In this document: positions 33,445-43,203 of the stretch, one piece after another
How the letters are laid out: each line of letters begins with the position of its first letter
Numbering within the stretch: position 1 is the first letter of the stretch
Origin: CAZMCH01 sp964564735
GTDB taxonomy: Bacteria; Poribacteria; DTPJ01
Assembly: GCA_964564735.1 (NCBI GenBank)
Contig: CAZMCH010000026.1
Coordinates: 1 to 45,345 of the forward strand
Length of the DNA stretch: 45,345 nt
Direction: 5' to 3'
Notes under the pieces: model-generated
What the model was told of the DNA's origin: nothing
The model's input: only the letters and a program-made list of their open reading frames with translations
The model's database searches: none
Program-made: the position numbers and the translations under genes

Positions 33445-34785
33445 ATGAAAAACATTTCCTCATCTCTCAAATATAGCATATTTTTAGCTATTGCATTTAT
33501 ATTGACAATTGCTTTTATAATCACTGGTTGTTCAACGAGTGTAACCATGTATCAGCGAGGAGAAACCTATCTGAAAAATGGTGATTATGATAGTGCAATA
33601 AATAGCTTTAAGAGTGTTCTTGGAAACAATCCCAGTGATCCGTTAGCACTATCATTAATCGGCATTGCATATTATAAAAAGGCTGATTACTATCAAGCCA
33701 TTACTTACCTAGAACAAGCAAAAAAAGCAGACCCAATACAAATAGAACCATACCTTTATCTTGGTATGTCTTATGAAAAACTAGGGCAATATCAAAATGC
33801 AGTATCAGAATATAACGACTGTTTAGCACTTAGACCCAATAATACGGTAGTTAAAGAATTGACAAAACGAAGATCATATCTAAGCCGAGAGATTTCAAAA
33901 ATGACCGCAACTCAAGCCTTACAGAATGAGACAAAGCTAATAAGTGGAGTCAGCAGTATTCCTGATAATACTGTTGCAATAACTGATTTTACAAATGTTG
34001 GAAAAGTGAAGGAACTGGATTTGCTTGGAAAAGGGCTTGCAGTAATGCTTATTACAGACCTTTCAAAAGCTAAAGCTATAACCGTAGTTGAAAGGGCAAA
34101 ATTGAAGTTTCTGCTTGATGAGATCAATCTTGAGAATGTTGATAAAGATACAGCAGCAAGACCTGGGATGCTACTAGCAGCAAACAGGATTATTACAGGC
34201 TCTTTTTTATCAATAGATGGAAGTTCTATTGATATAGTTAGCACTTTAACTATAACAAAAACGAAAATGTCAAGACCATCAAAAAGCGTTTCAGGTGCTA
34301 TTGGAGAACTTTTTGACCTTGAGAAAGACCTTGCTTTTGGGATAATTGAGGATATGGGTATTATCCTCACAGATGCAGAAAGAAACGAAATAAGGAAAAA
34401 GCCGACAAAATCTGTTGAAGCTTTCCTAGCATATTGTCAGGGTATTGATTATATGGATAAAGGCATGTTTAGAGAAGCATCACAACAATTTGAAAAGGCA
34501 ATATCTATTGATCCAAGTTTTGAATTGTCTAGACAAGGATATAATGATGCTGTAAACTTGACAACTGCAACATCAAATCTTACTTCTGTTGAAAATATTA
34601 GGGCAGAAATAGCCTCTCAGATACAGCAGGATATTAGACTTGGTGATGCAGATATAAACGCAAGCAAATCGCTTATGTCCGCACCAAGTTCCGCAGCATT
34701 AAGTCCACGTGGCGGAGGTGCTGTTGGGCTTGTGCCTAATGTCAAAACTGTTGAGGTTAATGTTGATGTGAAATTTCCTGAATAA
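33445..34785 (+). CDS. TPR lipoprotein with CsgG/FlgO-like domain
   Basis: 446 residues. A lipoprotein signal peptide ends in AFIITGC (Cys29), so the protein is lipid-anchored, probably in the outer membrane facing the periplasm. TPR-like repeats follow: GETYLKNGDYDSAINSFK, GIAYYKKADYYQAITYLEQA and GMSYEKLGQYQNAVSEYND; a further one is near 333-365. Residues about 172-300 look like CsgG/FlgO (VAITDFTNVGK, LGKGLAVMLITDL, ITVVERAKLKFLLDEI, RIITGSFLSI). CsgG forms the curli export pore; FlgO-like proteins sit in the outer membrane. The C-terminus is low-complexity (SPRGGGAVGLVP). First gene of a four-gene operon. Confidence 0.82.
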   Translation: MKNISSSLKYSIFLAIAFILTIAFIITGCSTSVTMYQRGETYLKNGDYDSAINSFKSVLGNNPSDPLALSLIGIAYYKKADYYQAITYLEQAKKADPIQIEPYLYLGMSYEKLGQYQNAVSEYNDCLALRPNNTVVKELTKRRSYLSREISKMTATQALQNETKLISGVSSIPDNTVAITDFTNVGKVKELDLLGKGLAVMLITDLSKAKAITVVERAKLKFLLDEINLENVDKDTAARPGMLLAANRIITGSFLSIDGSSIDIVSTLTITKTKMSRPSKSVSGAIGELFDLEKDLAFGIIEDMGIILTDAERNEIRKKPTKSVEAFLAYCQGIDYMDKGMFREASQQFEKAISIDPSFELSRQGYNDAVNLTTATSNLTSVENIRAEIASQIQQDIRLGDADINASKSLMSAPSSAALSPRGGGAVGLVPNVKTVEVNVDVKFPE

Positions 34786-34840
34786 CAAGGTTAAATATTG
34801 AAATTTTATCTGCAATTTTTATTTGCATGAGGAGTATAAA

Positions 34841-35980
34841 GTGGTAAAAAGATTTTTTGTCCAAACATTAATACTTTTCGTATGCTTTATGATTATAAGT
34901 GAATTTGCTTATGGACAATCGCTATCTTCAAAAAGTTCCAATACTTTTAATGCCTATTTTTTGCCTTATTTTCAGAATTGGAAGATGACAAGCGAAGGTA
35001 ATAATGATCAAAGCATCAGTCAATTTAGTATGCCTTTGTTTGTCAATATTAGACCAACTGAGAATCTAAGAATTTGGTTTGTTGATGCTTTCTCTACGTC
35101 TTCTTATGATAGTGGAAATGGAGAAAATACAAGCCTTTCAGGGATCAGTGATGCAAAAATAAAGGCATCATATAGCATGTTTGATCGCAGGTTTCTTATT
35201 ACTCTTGGGGCTAATCTACCATTGGGTAAAGGTCAGCTAAATAATGAGGAATTTGAGGTTGCTAACGTTCTATATAATGAAATTTTGGGATTTAGAGTCA
35301 ACAAACTAGGCGGAGGATTTGACATTAACGCTGGTTTGGGCTATGCGGAGAGTTTTGGTCCTTGGGGACTAAGCATTTCGTCAAGTTTCCTAAAAAGAGG
35401 AAGTTATCAGACTGCTGAAGAAAGCGAAACAAAATATAAGCCCGGTGATGAAATAGGAGTTGTAACAGCACTTGATATGGTTACGGATACATTAATCCTA
35501 AATGGTGATTTATCATACATATATTATGGAAAAGATAAATTTGATAGTGAAGATAGCTTTAAGGAAGGCGATGAACTCAAAGCTAGGCTGATTACGACTT
35601 ACAGATTAAGCCCTGTTGCTGTTTCGCTGTCTGTTACGGATACGATAAGAATGAAAAGCCAAAAGCTTGATTTAGATGGTAAATTTGTTGCAGAAGAAAA
35701 AAATAGTCATGGCAATAAGTTAGATATAAATGTTTTGCTTCAATATCTTATAACTAGGAATCTTTCTATAAGTCCTCTGGCAGGTTTGACTCTTGTAGCG
35801 GATAATGGCTATGGAGAGAACGGCGCATTTATCTGGAATGCTGGTGGGGCAATTCAATATTTACCGACAAAAAATGTCATAATAAACATTAATGCAAAAT
35901 CACTTATGGGCAATATGAAAAGTGGCGATATTGAGCTTTCGGGTTTTGAAACGGGAATTGTTTTGATCGCAAGATTCTAA
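34841..35980 (+). CDS. Outer-membrane beta-barrel protein
   Basis: 379 residues. A signal peptide (FFVQTLILFVCFMIISEFAYG, cleaved before QS) is followed by a series of alternating amphipathic strands, for example LRIWFVDAFSTSSY, RRFLITLGANLPLG, GGGFDINAGLGYAES and KARLITTYRLSPVAVSLSV. It ends in the aromatic residue Phe (GIVLIARF), the outer-membrane insertion signal. No specific family is recognised. The start is taken as the GTG at 34841, because GAGGAG lies 6 bases before it. It follows the TPR/CsgG-like gene by 55 bases and precedes the giant repeat protein, so it may be its export channel or anchor. Confidence 0.78.
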   Translation: MVKRFFVQTLILFVCFMIISEFAYGQSLSSKSSNTFNAYFLPYFQNWKMTSEGNNDQSISQFSMPLFVNIRPTENLRIWFVDAFSTSSYDSGNGENTSLSGISDAKIKASYSMFDRRFLITLGANLPLGKGQLNNEEFEVANVLYNEILGFRVNKLGGGFDINAGLGYAESFGPWGLSISSSFLKRGSYQTAEESETKYKPGDEIGVVTALDMVTDTLILNGDLSYIYYGKDKFDSEDSFKEGDELKARLITTYRLSPVAVSLSVTDTIRMKSQKLDLDGKFVAEEKNSHGNKLDINVLLQYLITRNLSISPLAGLTLVADNGYGENGAFIWNAGGAIQYLPTKNVIININAKSLMGNMKSGDIELSGFETGIVLIARF

Positions 35981-36010
35981 CAATCATTAAAAACCATTGG
36001 AGTGACCGCT

Positions 36011-39000
36011 ATGTCAAATAGATTAAAAATATATGCAATTTTACGCTATACATTCATTTTTTTGATAGCAACTTTATTTGTTTTCTCAATCTATACTTGT
36101 AGCGATGATGAAGAAAACACCCCTATAAGCCCTAAAACTGCCTCCGCCAAACTCGAAATTAAGTTAGCACCATCAGGATTAGTTATAGAGGATCTTACCG
36201 CAGTAAAGCTAATAGTTTCTGGTGATGGCATGGAGACAATTCAGGCAAACCTTTTGCTTGATAAGGTTGCTGGCAAGGCTTCTGGTTCTGTGAATGTCCC
36301 ATTGGGAGATAATAGACTTTTTAGGGTTGAGGTTTATGCAGGGAATTTTCTGCGTTTTGTTGGTGAGCAAAGAAGCAATGTCCGTAGCGCAATATCTGTT
36401 CAGATACCTGTTGATATAAAGCCAGCTAGTGGAGTAGGTGTTATAGCTATTGGAGAACAAATTAAAGGAACAGGCTTGGTTATTGCTATTGGTGATGTCA
36501 ATATTTTGCTTTCACAATCACAAGGTAATACTAGATTTATTCAAAATTTAGCGAAAAAAGCTGGAAATTCACCTAAACTGAAAATTGATCTAAGTCATGG
36601 AACTTCGCTAGATCAAAAAACAATAAATGAATTAAAAAACGCTCTTGATAGAAACGGCTTCCAATCCAATACTGACGAATCAAATAATTATGATATAAAC
36701 ACCTATAAAGCTATATTGTTTGTGCTTCCTATTGATGGCTTTACTTCGGGTCAGCTAAGTGATATATCTGCTTTTGTTAATAAAGGTGGTATGCTAATCC
36801 TCGTTGCTGATACCGAACAGCCACTTGAAGCACTTAATCAGATAGCAAAACAATTTGGGCTAAATTTTGATTATTCGCTTGTAAATGCTGGCGTATTAAA
36901 CAGCCTTTCGTCCCAATCTTTCTTTGATGGTATCTCTGAGATTGATATTTCTTCTGCAAGAAGCATAACTGTTTCACCATCGGGTGGAAATAATGTTAAA
37001 CTCTTTGTTTCCGCAACACCGGGACCTGACGTTGTAGTCATTCCTGACGATCCTAAACTCTTGATCAATCCAACTCAAGTTAATCTCGGAACAATATTGC
37101 AATCTGCACAGGTAGATATTGGAAATTCTGGAACTGGAAGCGTATCTTGGAATATAAGGGAATCTGGTATCCCCGATTGGCTAACTATAAGTCCCAAAAG
37201 TGGAAAAGCCTCCGCAGGTCAAAAACAAAATGTTAGTGTAACAGTCAACAGGACAGGACTTGATCCTGATGAGTATAGGCATAATGTTATTATTGAATCT
37301 AATGCAGGAAATGGCAATCTGCTTGTTATAATGACAGTTCCTGAACCTGATCCATCACTTTCTTTCACGCCCAAATCTATTGACTTTGGTTCTGTTGATA
37401 CAAAGAAAAACTTTACTATCACTAATAATGGTGGTGGGACTCTTGATTGGAGAGCATCAAATAGTCAAGCATGGATGAAGATCGATCCAGCAAACGCATC
37501 ATTAAAAGGTGGTCAAACATCAACAGTTACGCTAACCATTGATAGAACAGGTCTAAAAGCAGGAAATTATACAGATAAAGTTACTCTTACGTCAAATGGT
37601 GGAAATGGTGAAGTTGCTGTTTCTATGACTATTCCTGAACCACCTCCCAAAATTTCAGTTTCTCCTTTAACTATTGACTTTGGAACAACAGACAATCAAA
37701 AAACATTTATTATCAAAAATGACGGAGGCGGAACTCTTAACTGGTCTGCATCAAAACAGCAGGCATGGTTATCTGTAAGTCCAACAAGTGGTTCATTAAA
37801 TAGCGGTCTATCTGCAACCGTAACATTAACAGTAAATAGAGCAAATCAAAACGCAGGGGCTTTCAGTGATGTTGTTTCCGTTACATCAAATGGTGGAAAC
37901 GCAAGTGTCAATGTATCTATGACCGTCCCAGAACCATCACCTTCGCTTGCATTTACACCAACTTCCATAGATTTTGGCACAACAGAAACTACAAAGACTT
38001 TTACAATCAGCAATAACGGTGGAGGAACATTAAACTGGAATGCAACCAAAAAGGAAGCTTGGTTGACAATATCTCTTGTTAGCGGATCGCTTGCGAGTGG
38101 AAGATCAGTGACAGTAAATATAAATGTCAATAGATCAGGTCTTAACCCTGGAGCATATAAAGATACAGTTGCATTGACGTCAAACGGTGGAACTGGCAAT
38201 CTATCTGTTTCTATGACCGTTCCTGAACCTGATCCGAAACTATCTTTTACACCGAATACACTGGATTTTGGCACAACTCAAACACAACAAACGGTTACCT
38301 TAACAAATGAAGGCGGAGGAACATTAACTTGGCAAGCAAGCAAAAAAGAGGCTTGGCTTACAGTCAATCCAGCAAGCGGATCACTGAAAGGCGGAGAAAA
38401 AACATCAGTTAATTTGATTGTAAATAGAGGAAATCTAAATCCTGCTACGTATAATGATACACTTTCGTTGACCTCAAATGGAGGAAGTGGAAGTATTCGA
38501 GTATCTATGACAGTTCCAGAACCATCGCCTAAACTTTTGGTTTCTGCTAGTTCTGTTGATTTTGGCGTAGGTGATACTACAAAGCAATTGACTATAACCA
38601 ACGAAGGTGGAGGAACGCTTGATTGGCAAGCAAGCAAAAAAGAGGCTTGGCTTACTCTTTCATCGTCAAATGGTTCTTTAACATTAGGAAAATCAGTAAA
38701 TATAAACTTGACTGTCAATAGAGGTAACTTGGCTCCGGGGACATACAGAGATGTTATTGCTTTTACTTCCAATGGTGGTAATGCTAATGTAAATATTTCT
38801 ATGATAATACCAGAACCAGCCCCAGTGCTTGCATATAGTCCACAATCAGTAGATTTTGGCACAACTGATACAAGCAAGACTTTTACTATAACTAATAACG
38901 GTGGAGGAACGCTTGATTGGCAAGCAAGCAAAAAAGAGGCTTGGCTTACAATATCAACTGCAAATGGTTCTTTGACAAGCGGAAAATCTGTTACAGTAAC

Positions 39001-42000
39001 ATTGACTGTAAATAGGGCAAACCTTAATCCGGGTTCATATAGAGATGCTGTCTCATTAACTTCAAATGGAGGCAATGGAAGCATTACTGTAAATATGACC
39101 GTGCCTGAACCTGCACCTAGACTTGCCGTTAGCCCGACATCGATAGATTTTGGAACAGAAAATACACAGGCTACATTTACCATTACAAATTCTGGTGGAC
39201 AAACTTTAACATGGCAGGCAAGTAAAAAAGAGGCATGGCTCACGGTATCGCCGACAAACGGTTCGCTTACAATAGGTAAATCAGCAACAATAACACTAAA
39301 CATAACTAGAACGAATCTAAAATCAGGAACATATAAGGACGTTGTTGCATTAACCTCAAATGGAGGCAATGCTAATGTAAACGTTTCTATGGCAGTTCCA
39401 GAACCACCGCCAGTTTTCTCATATACTCCAACATCACTGGATTTTGGCATAACAGATACACAGAAGATATTAACTATCACTAATACAGGCGGAGGAACGC
39501 TTGATTGGAGAGCATTAAAACAACAGGCATGGCTTACCGTTTCTCCCATAAATGGCTCTTTAACAGCAGGTAATTCCATTGAGGTATCCATATCCGTTTC
39601 AAGACTTGGACTAGCCCCAGGAGCATATAGGGATACAATATCATTGACATCCAATGGTGGCAATGGAAGCGTTGCGGCGAGTATGACAGTTCAGGTTACT
39701 ACCCCGACTCTTTCATTTACACCAACATCACTTGACTTTGGCACAACAGACACACAAAAAACATTTACAATAAGCAATAGTGGTGGAGGAACTTTAACTT
39801 GGAGTTTATCAAGACAACAAAGCTGGTTGGCATTATCTCCTTTAGTTGGCTCATTAGAAGCTGGCAAATCCGCTGTTATTACTGCAACAGTATCAAGGGC
39901 TAGATTATCTCCTGCTGATTATAAAGATACCATAGCAATAACAACCAATGCAGGTAACGCAGGTATACCAGTAAGTATGAGAGTTCCTGAACCACCACCA
40001 GCTTTATCTTTTACACCAACATCTATTAACTTTGGAGATACTAATACACAAGCAACACTCACGATCACAAATTCTGGCGGTGAGATATTGACATGGAACG
40101 CTTCTGTTAATCAATCATGGCTGTCTTTGTCCTCTTCAACAGGTTCTTTGACTATTGGGAAGTCAGTCAATATCACAGTTAGGGCAAATAGGACATCTTT
40201 AACTCCCGGTTCTCTATCAGGTGCAATATCAATCACCTCGAATGGTGGCAATGGAAATATACCTGTAACACTGCTGATGCCGGGATTATCACTTACACCA
40301 ACATCACTTACATTTGGCGCATCTGATACAAGTAAGACAATTACAATCAGAAACACTGGGGCAGGGAATCTTTCATGGAGAGCAACAAAAACAGCAACTT
40401 GGCTGACATTAAGTTCCTCAAACGGAACTTTATCTGCCAATGCGTCAACAAATATCACTGTTTCAGTAAATAGAGCAGGTCTTAATCCCGCAGATTATAC
40501 CGATACTATAGCTTTTACCTCAAATGGTGGTAATGCAAATGTTGCGGTTTCTATGCCGATTCCCGGGCTAGTATTTTCTCCTGTATCAGTAAGCTTTGAC
40601 TCATCCGAAACTCAGAAAACACTTACTCTTAGAAATTCTGGTGGAGGGACTCTTAATTGGACTCTGACGAAACGACAGGCATGGCTAACGCTGAATCCGA
40701 CAAGTGGGGCAATAAAAGCAGGTGAATCTGCGAATATAGCTGTTAGTGTTTCCAGAACAGGTATTGCGCCCGGTTCTTATTCTGATATTATTGTCATCAC
40801 TTCCGATGGTGGAAATGCTAATGTTCCCGTTGGTATGCTAGTTGCTGGATTTTTGGTTTCTGCTTCTGTGCTTGATTTTGGTTCAATAGAAGAGCAAAAG
40901 CTATTGACTATAACAAATAATGGTAATGGTGTTTTGGAGTGGAAGGCAGATAAAAAAGAATCTTGGCTTACCTTTGAACCAACCAGCGGGAAAGTAGATG
41001 CTGGAAGGTCATCAACTATTACCGTTAAAGTATCAAGAACGAATTTGAAGGCTGGTAGTTATACTGATACTATTGTATTTTCGTCAAACGTCGGAGAACG
41101 CCGAACAGCAGTAAACATGTCCGTTGCCGGTTTATCATACACTCTAAGATCATATAATTTCGGTGCATCGCAGACACGATCAACACTGACAATTACCAAT
41201 ACTGGAGCAGGTTCTCTTTCATGGTCTGTTACAAAAACACAATCTTGGCTAACCATATCACCAGCAAGTGGATTTGTTTCTGCAGGTGAATCTGCTACCG
41301 CATCAGTGGTTGTATCAAGGACTGGATTAAATCCCGGAACATATAACGATACAATATCTCTAAAAACGAATGGTGGAAATGCAGAAATTCCCGTTAGAAT
41401 GGATGTTGCAGGATTATCATATACTCCTGAAGCCTTTAATTTTACTGCTTCTGAAACAACTAAGACACTTACAATAAGTAACACTGGCGGAGGATCACTG
41501 AATTGGCAAGCAAGCAAAAAGCAATCTTGGTTATCAATTAATCCTGTAAGTGGTTCTATTAATGCTAGTGAATCCACTTCTGTAACAGTTTCTGTATCAA
41601 TTGCTGATTTGAAGCCCGGTGATTATACTGATACGATCTCATTAACCTCAAACGGTGGTAATGCTAACATACCTGTAACATTGTCAATTCCACAATTAAC
41701 AATTGTTACAAACTTTGTTAGTTTTGGCGCTTCGGAGACACAAAAATCCTTCGCTATTAGCAATACAGGCGGAGGAAATCTATTATGGCAAGTCTCAACC
41801 AAAGAGCCATGGTTAACGCTTAATCCAAAGAGTGGATCAATCTCAGCAGGACAATCAATTAATGTTACTGCGACAGTCTCTAGAAACAACATGCTTCCGG
41901 GATTTTACACCGATAAAGCAGTTTTTACCTCAAATGGTGGCAGTAAAAACGTTGATATATTTATGTCTGTTGCAGGATTATCAGTAACTCCAGCAACTTT

Positions 42001-43192
42001 GGCGTTTTCTGCAAATGAAACACAGAAAACACTTGCTATTGCTAATACAGGCGCGGGAACTCTTACATGGCAGGCTACCGATGATAGTCAATGGCTGACG
42101 GTAAATCCCACAAGCGGGTCTGTTGAGCCGAACAGCCCAACCAATGTAACTGTTACAGTCTCAAGAACAGGACTTAACCCCGGAACGTATACAGGTGCGA
42201 TAGTTTTTGCCTCAAATGGTGGAAATGTTACAGTGCCAGTATCTATGATTGTTGCTAGTCCTACAATATCTATAAACCCAGAATCTCTTAATTTTGGCGC
42301 TAGAACAACATCTGCGACATTCCAAGTCCTCAACATAGGTGCAGGAACGCTTAATTGGAGTATAACACCCACATCTGTTCCACAGTGGGCAGGTATATCA
42401 CCAATGAGTGGGGCGACTATTGCTGGAACGCCAACAACTGTAACCGTAACAGTTTCAAGACAAAACCTAGCTTCTGGAACATATAATGCAAGCATCGCTA
42501 TCACATCAAACGGTGGTAATGCTACATTAAGACTCACAATGACAGTTGCCGATCCTATATTAAATGTAAATCCAGATACAATAAGTTTTGGAACAACTAC
42601 ATCACAATCATCATTTGATGTTATCAATTCTGGCGGTGGAGTGCTTAACTGGAACATTGATCGGAGCCTTCCAACATGGTTAAGTATCAAGCCCATATCA
42701 GGATCAACAGCACCAGATAATCCCACACAGGTTACGGTTATTGTTGATAGAACTGTAGTTGCACCGGGAAATTATACGCATGATTTGAGGGTTTCATCAT
42801 TATCTGATAACTCAACTAAGATTGTCAGAATAACGATGACAGTTCCTCCCCCAACATTGAGAGTTAGCCCAACAACCATTAATTTTGGACAAACCGCAAC
42901 GACTCGTACTCTTGACATTATAAATGATGGTGGTGGAGTGCTTTCTTGGACAGCGACTTCCAGTTCAGCCCAGAATTGGCTATATATAGAAGAACTAGGA
43001 GTAGAAGAATGGGATGGAATTAGCAGAGCCTATAGCTCATCAAGGATCAATATTGTTGTTCATAGAGATCTAGGTCCCGGCACATATACAGGAGTAATCA
43101 ACGTGGATTCAAATGGCAATCCAACAAAATCTGCTAGGATAGTTGTTACAATGACAGTTCCAGGAGAGATTATTATCATTAATAGGGAGTAA
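36011..43192 (+). CDS. Giant surface protein with 21 BACON-like repeats
   Basis: 2393 residues. The N-terminus has a hydrophobic segment (YTFIFLIATLFVFSIYTC) ending in Cys30, a probable though imperfect lipobox. Residues 40-140 form a small beta domain (LEIKLAPSGL, VNVPLGDNRLFRVEVYAG). Residues about 160-320 resemble a GATase/DUF4350-like alpha/beta domain (KAILFVLPIDGF, GQLSDISAFVNKGGMLILVAD). From residue 349 come 21 repeats of 93-98 residues with consensus DFGTTDTQKTFTI, NNGGGTLNW, EAWLTVSP, GSL, TVNR and SNGGN, as in BACON/Ig-like domains. Many are separated by VPEPxP linkers. It ends MTVPGEIIIINRE without a sorting domain. GGAG lies 8 bases before the ATG. Confidence 0.88.
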   Translation: MSNRLKIYAILRYTFIFLIATLFVFSIYTCSDDEENTPISPKTASAKLEIKLAPSGLVIEDLTAVKLIVSGDGMETIQANLLLDKVAGKASGSVNVPLGDNRLFRVEVYAGNFLRFVGEQRSNVRSAISVQIPVDIKPASGVGVIAIGEQIKGTGLVIAIGDVNILLSQSQGNTRFIQNLAKKAGNSPKLKIDLSHGTSLDQKTINELKNALDRNGFQSNTDESNNYDINTYKAILFVLPIDGFTSGQLSDISAFVNKGGMLILVADTEQPLEALNQIAKQFGLNFDYSLVNAGVLNSLSSQSFFDGISEIDISSARSITVSPSGGNNVKLFVSATPGPDVVVIPDDPKLLINPTQVNLGTILQSAQVDIGNSGTGSVSWNIRESGIPDWLTISPKSGKASAGQKQNVSVTVNRTGLDPDEYRHNVIIESNAGNGNLLVIMTVPEPDPSLSFTPKSIDFGSVDTKKNFTITNNGGGTLDWRASNSQAWMKIDPANASLKGGQTSTVTLTIDRTGLKAGNYTDKVTLTSNGGNGEVAVSMTIPEPPPKISVSPLTIDFGTTDNQKTFIIKNDGGGTLNWSASKQQAWLSVSPTSGSLNSGLSATVTLTVNRANQNAGAFSDVVSVTSNGGNASVNVSMTVPEPSPSLAFTPTSIDFGTTETTKTFTISNNGGGTLNWNATKKEAWLTISLVSGSLASGRSVTVNINVNRSGLNPGAYKDTVALTSNGGTGNLSVSMTVPEPDPKLSFTPNTLDFGTTQTQQTVTLTNEGGGTLTWQASKKEAWLTVNPASGSLKGGEKTSVNLIVNRGNLNPATYNDTLSLTSNGGSGSIRVSMTVPEPSPKLLVSASSVDFGVGDTTKQLTITNEGGGTLDWQASKKEAWLTLSSSNGSLTLGKSVNINLTVNRGNLAPGTYRDVIAFTSNGGNANVNISMIIPEPAPVLAYSPQSVDFGTTDTSKTFTITNNGGGTLDWQASKKEAWLTISTANGSLTSGKSVTVTLTVNRANLNPGSYRDAVSLTSNGGNGSITVNMTVPEPAPRLAVSPTSIDFGTENTQATFTITNSGGQTLTWQASKKEAWLTVSPTNGSLTIGKSATITLNITRTNLKSGTYKDVVALTSNGGNANVNVSMAVPEPPPVFSYTPTSLDFGITDTQKILTITNTGGGTLDWRALKQQAWLTVSPINGSLTAGNSIEVSISVSRLGLAPGAYRDTISLTSNGGNGSVAASMTVQVTTPTLSFTPTSLDFGTTDTQKTFTISNSGGGTLTWSLSRQQSWLALSPLVGSLEAGKSAVITATVSRARLSPADYKDTIAITTNAGNAGIPVSMRVPEPPPALSFTPTSINFGDTNTQATLTITNSGGEILTWNASVNQSWLSLSSSTGSLTIGKSVNITVRANRTSLTPGSLSGAISITSNGGNGNIPVTLLMPGLSLTPTSLTFGASDTSKTITIRNTGAGNLSWRATKTATWLTLSSSNGTLSANASTNITVSVNRAGLNPADYTDTIAFTSNGGNANVAVSMPIPGLVFSPVSVSFDSSETQKTLTLRNSGGGTLNWTLTKRQAWLTLNPTSGAIKAGESANIAVSVSRTGIAPGSYSDIIVITSDGGNANVPVGMLVAGFLVSASVLDFGSIEEQKLLTITNNGNGVLEWKADKKESWLTFEPTSGKVDAGRSSTITVKVSRTNLKAGSYTDTIVFSSNVGERRTAVNMSVAGLSYTLRSYNFGASQTRSTLTITNTGAGSLSWSVTKTQSWLTISPASGFVSAGESATASVVVSRTGLNPGTYNDTISLKTNGGNAEIPVRMDVAGLSYTPEAFNFTASETTKTLTISNTGGGSLNWQASKKQSWLSINPVSGSINASESTSVTVSVSIADLKPGDYTDTISLTSNGGNANIPVTLSIPQLTIVTNFVSFGASETQKSFAISNTGGGNLLWQVSTKEPWLTLNPKSGSISAGQSINVTATVSRNNMLPGFYTDKAVFTSNGGSKNVDIFMSVAGLSVTPATLAFSANETQKTLAIANTGAGTLTWQATDDSQWLTVNPTSGSVEPNSPTNVTVTVSRTGLNPGTYTGAIVFASNGGNVTVPVSMIVASPTISINPESLNFGARTTSATFQVLNIGAGTLNWSITPTSVPQWAGISPMSGATIAGTPTTVTVTVSRQNLASGTYNASIAITSNGGNATLRLTMTVADPILNVNPDTISFGTTTSQSSFDVINSGGGVLNWNIDRSLPTWLSIKPISGSTAPDNPTQVTVIVDRTVVAPGNYTHDLRVSSLSDNSTKIVRITMTVPPPTLRVSPTTINFGQTATTRTLDIINDGGGVLSWTATSSSAQNWLYIEELGVEEWDGISRAYSSSRINIVVHRDLGPGTYTGVINVDSNGNPTKSARIVVTMTVPGEIIIINRE
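37055..43165 (+). repeat. Tandem coding repeats, 21 units of about 280-294 bases
   Basis: Repeats in the second half of the giant gene. Units 2-11 carry the VPEPxP linker and are mostly 98 codons (294 bases); later units lose the linker and are about 93 codons. Most units have diverged at DNA level, but neighbours in the middle keep long identical blocks. Confidence 0.85.
38329..38949 (+). repeat. Near-identical DNA blocks inside three successive repeats
   Basis: The 50 bases 38606-38655 and 38900-38949 are identical, exactly 294 bases apart. A 33-base part of the same block recurs at 38329-38361, 294 bases earlier. This points to recent unequal exchange or gene conversion among units 5-7; shorter matches (TTGGCAAGCAAGCAAAAA) recur near 41502. 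Confidence 0.85.
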
Positions 43193-43203
43193 GTGTATAT
43201 ATT

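Noticed and set aside
38278..39663. A 460-codon open frame on the minus strand inside the giant gene
   Set aside because: It is the antisense shadow of the repeats: it repeats with the same 294-base period, has no ribosome-binding site, and reads as Val/Pro/Phe-rich periodic peptide.
37055..43165. Tandem repeats as a possible CRISPR-like or minisatellite array
   Set aside because: Units are about 280-294 bases, in frame, and encode an Ig-like domain; there are no short repeats with unique spacers.
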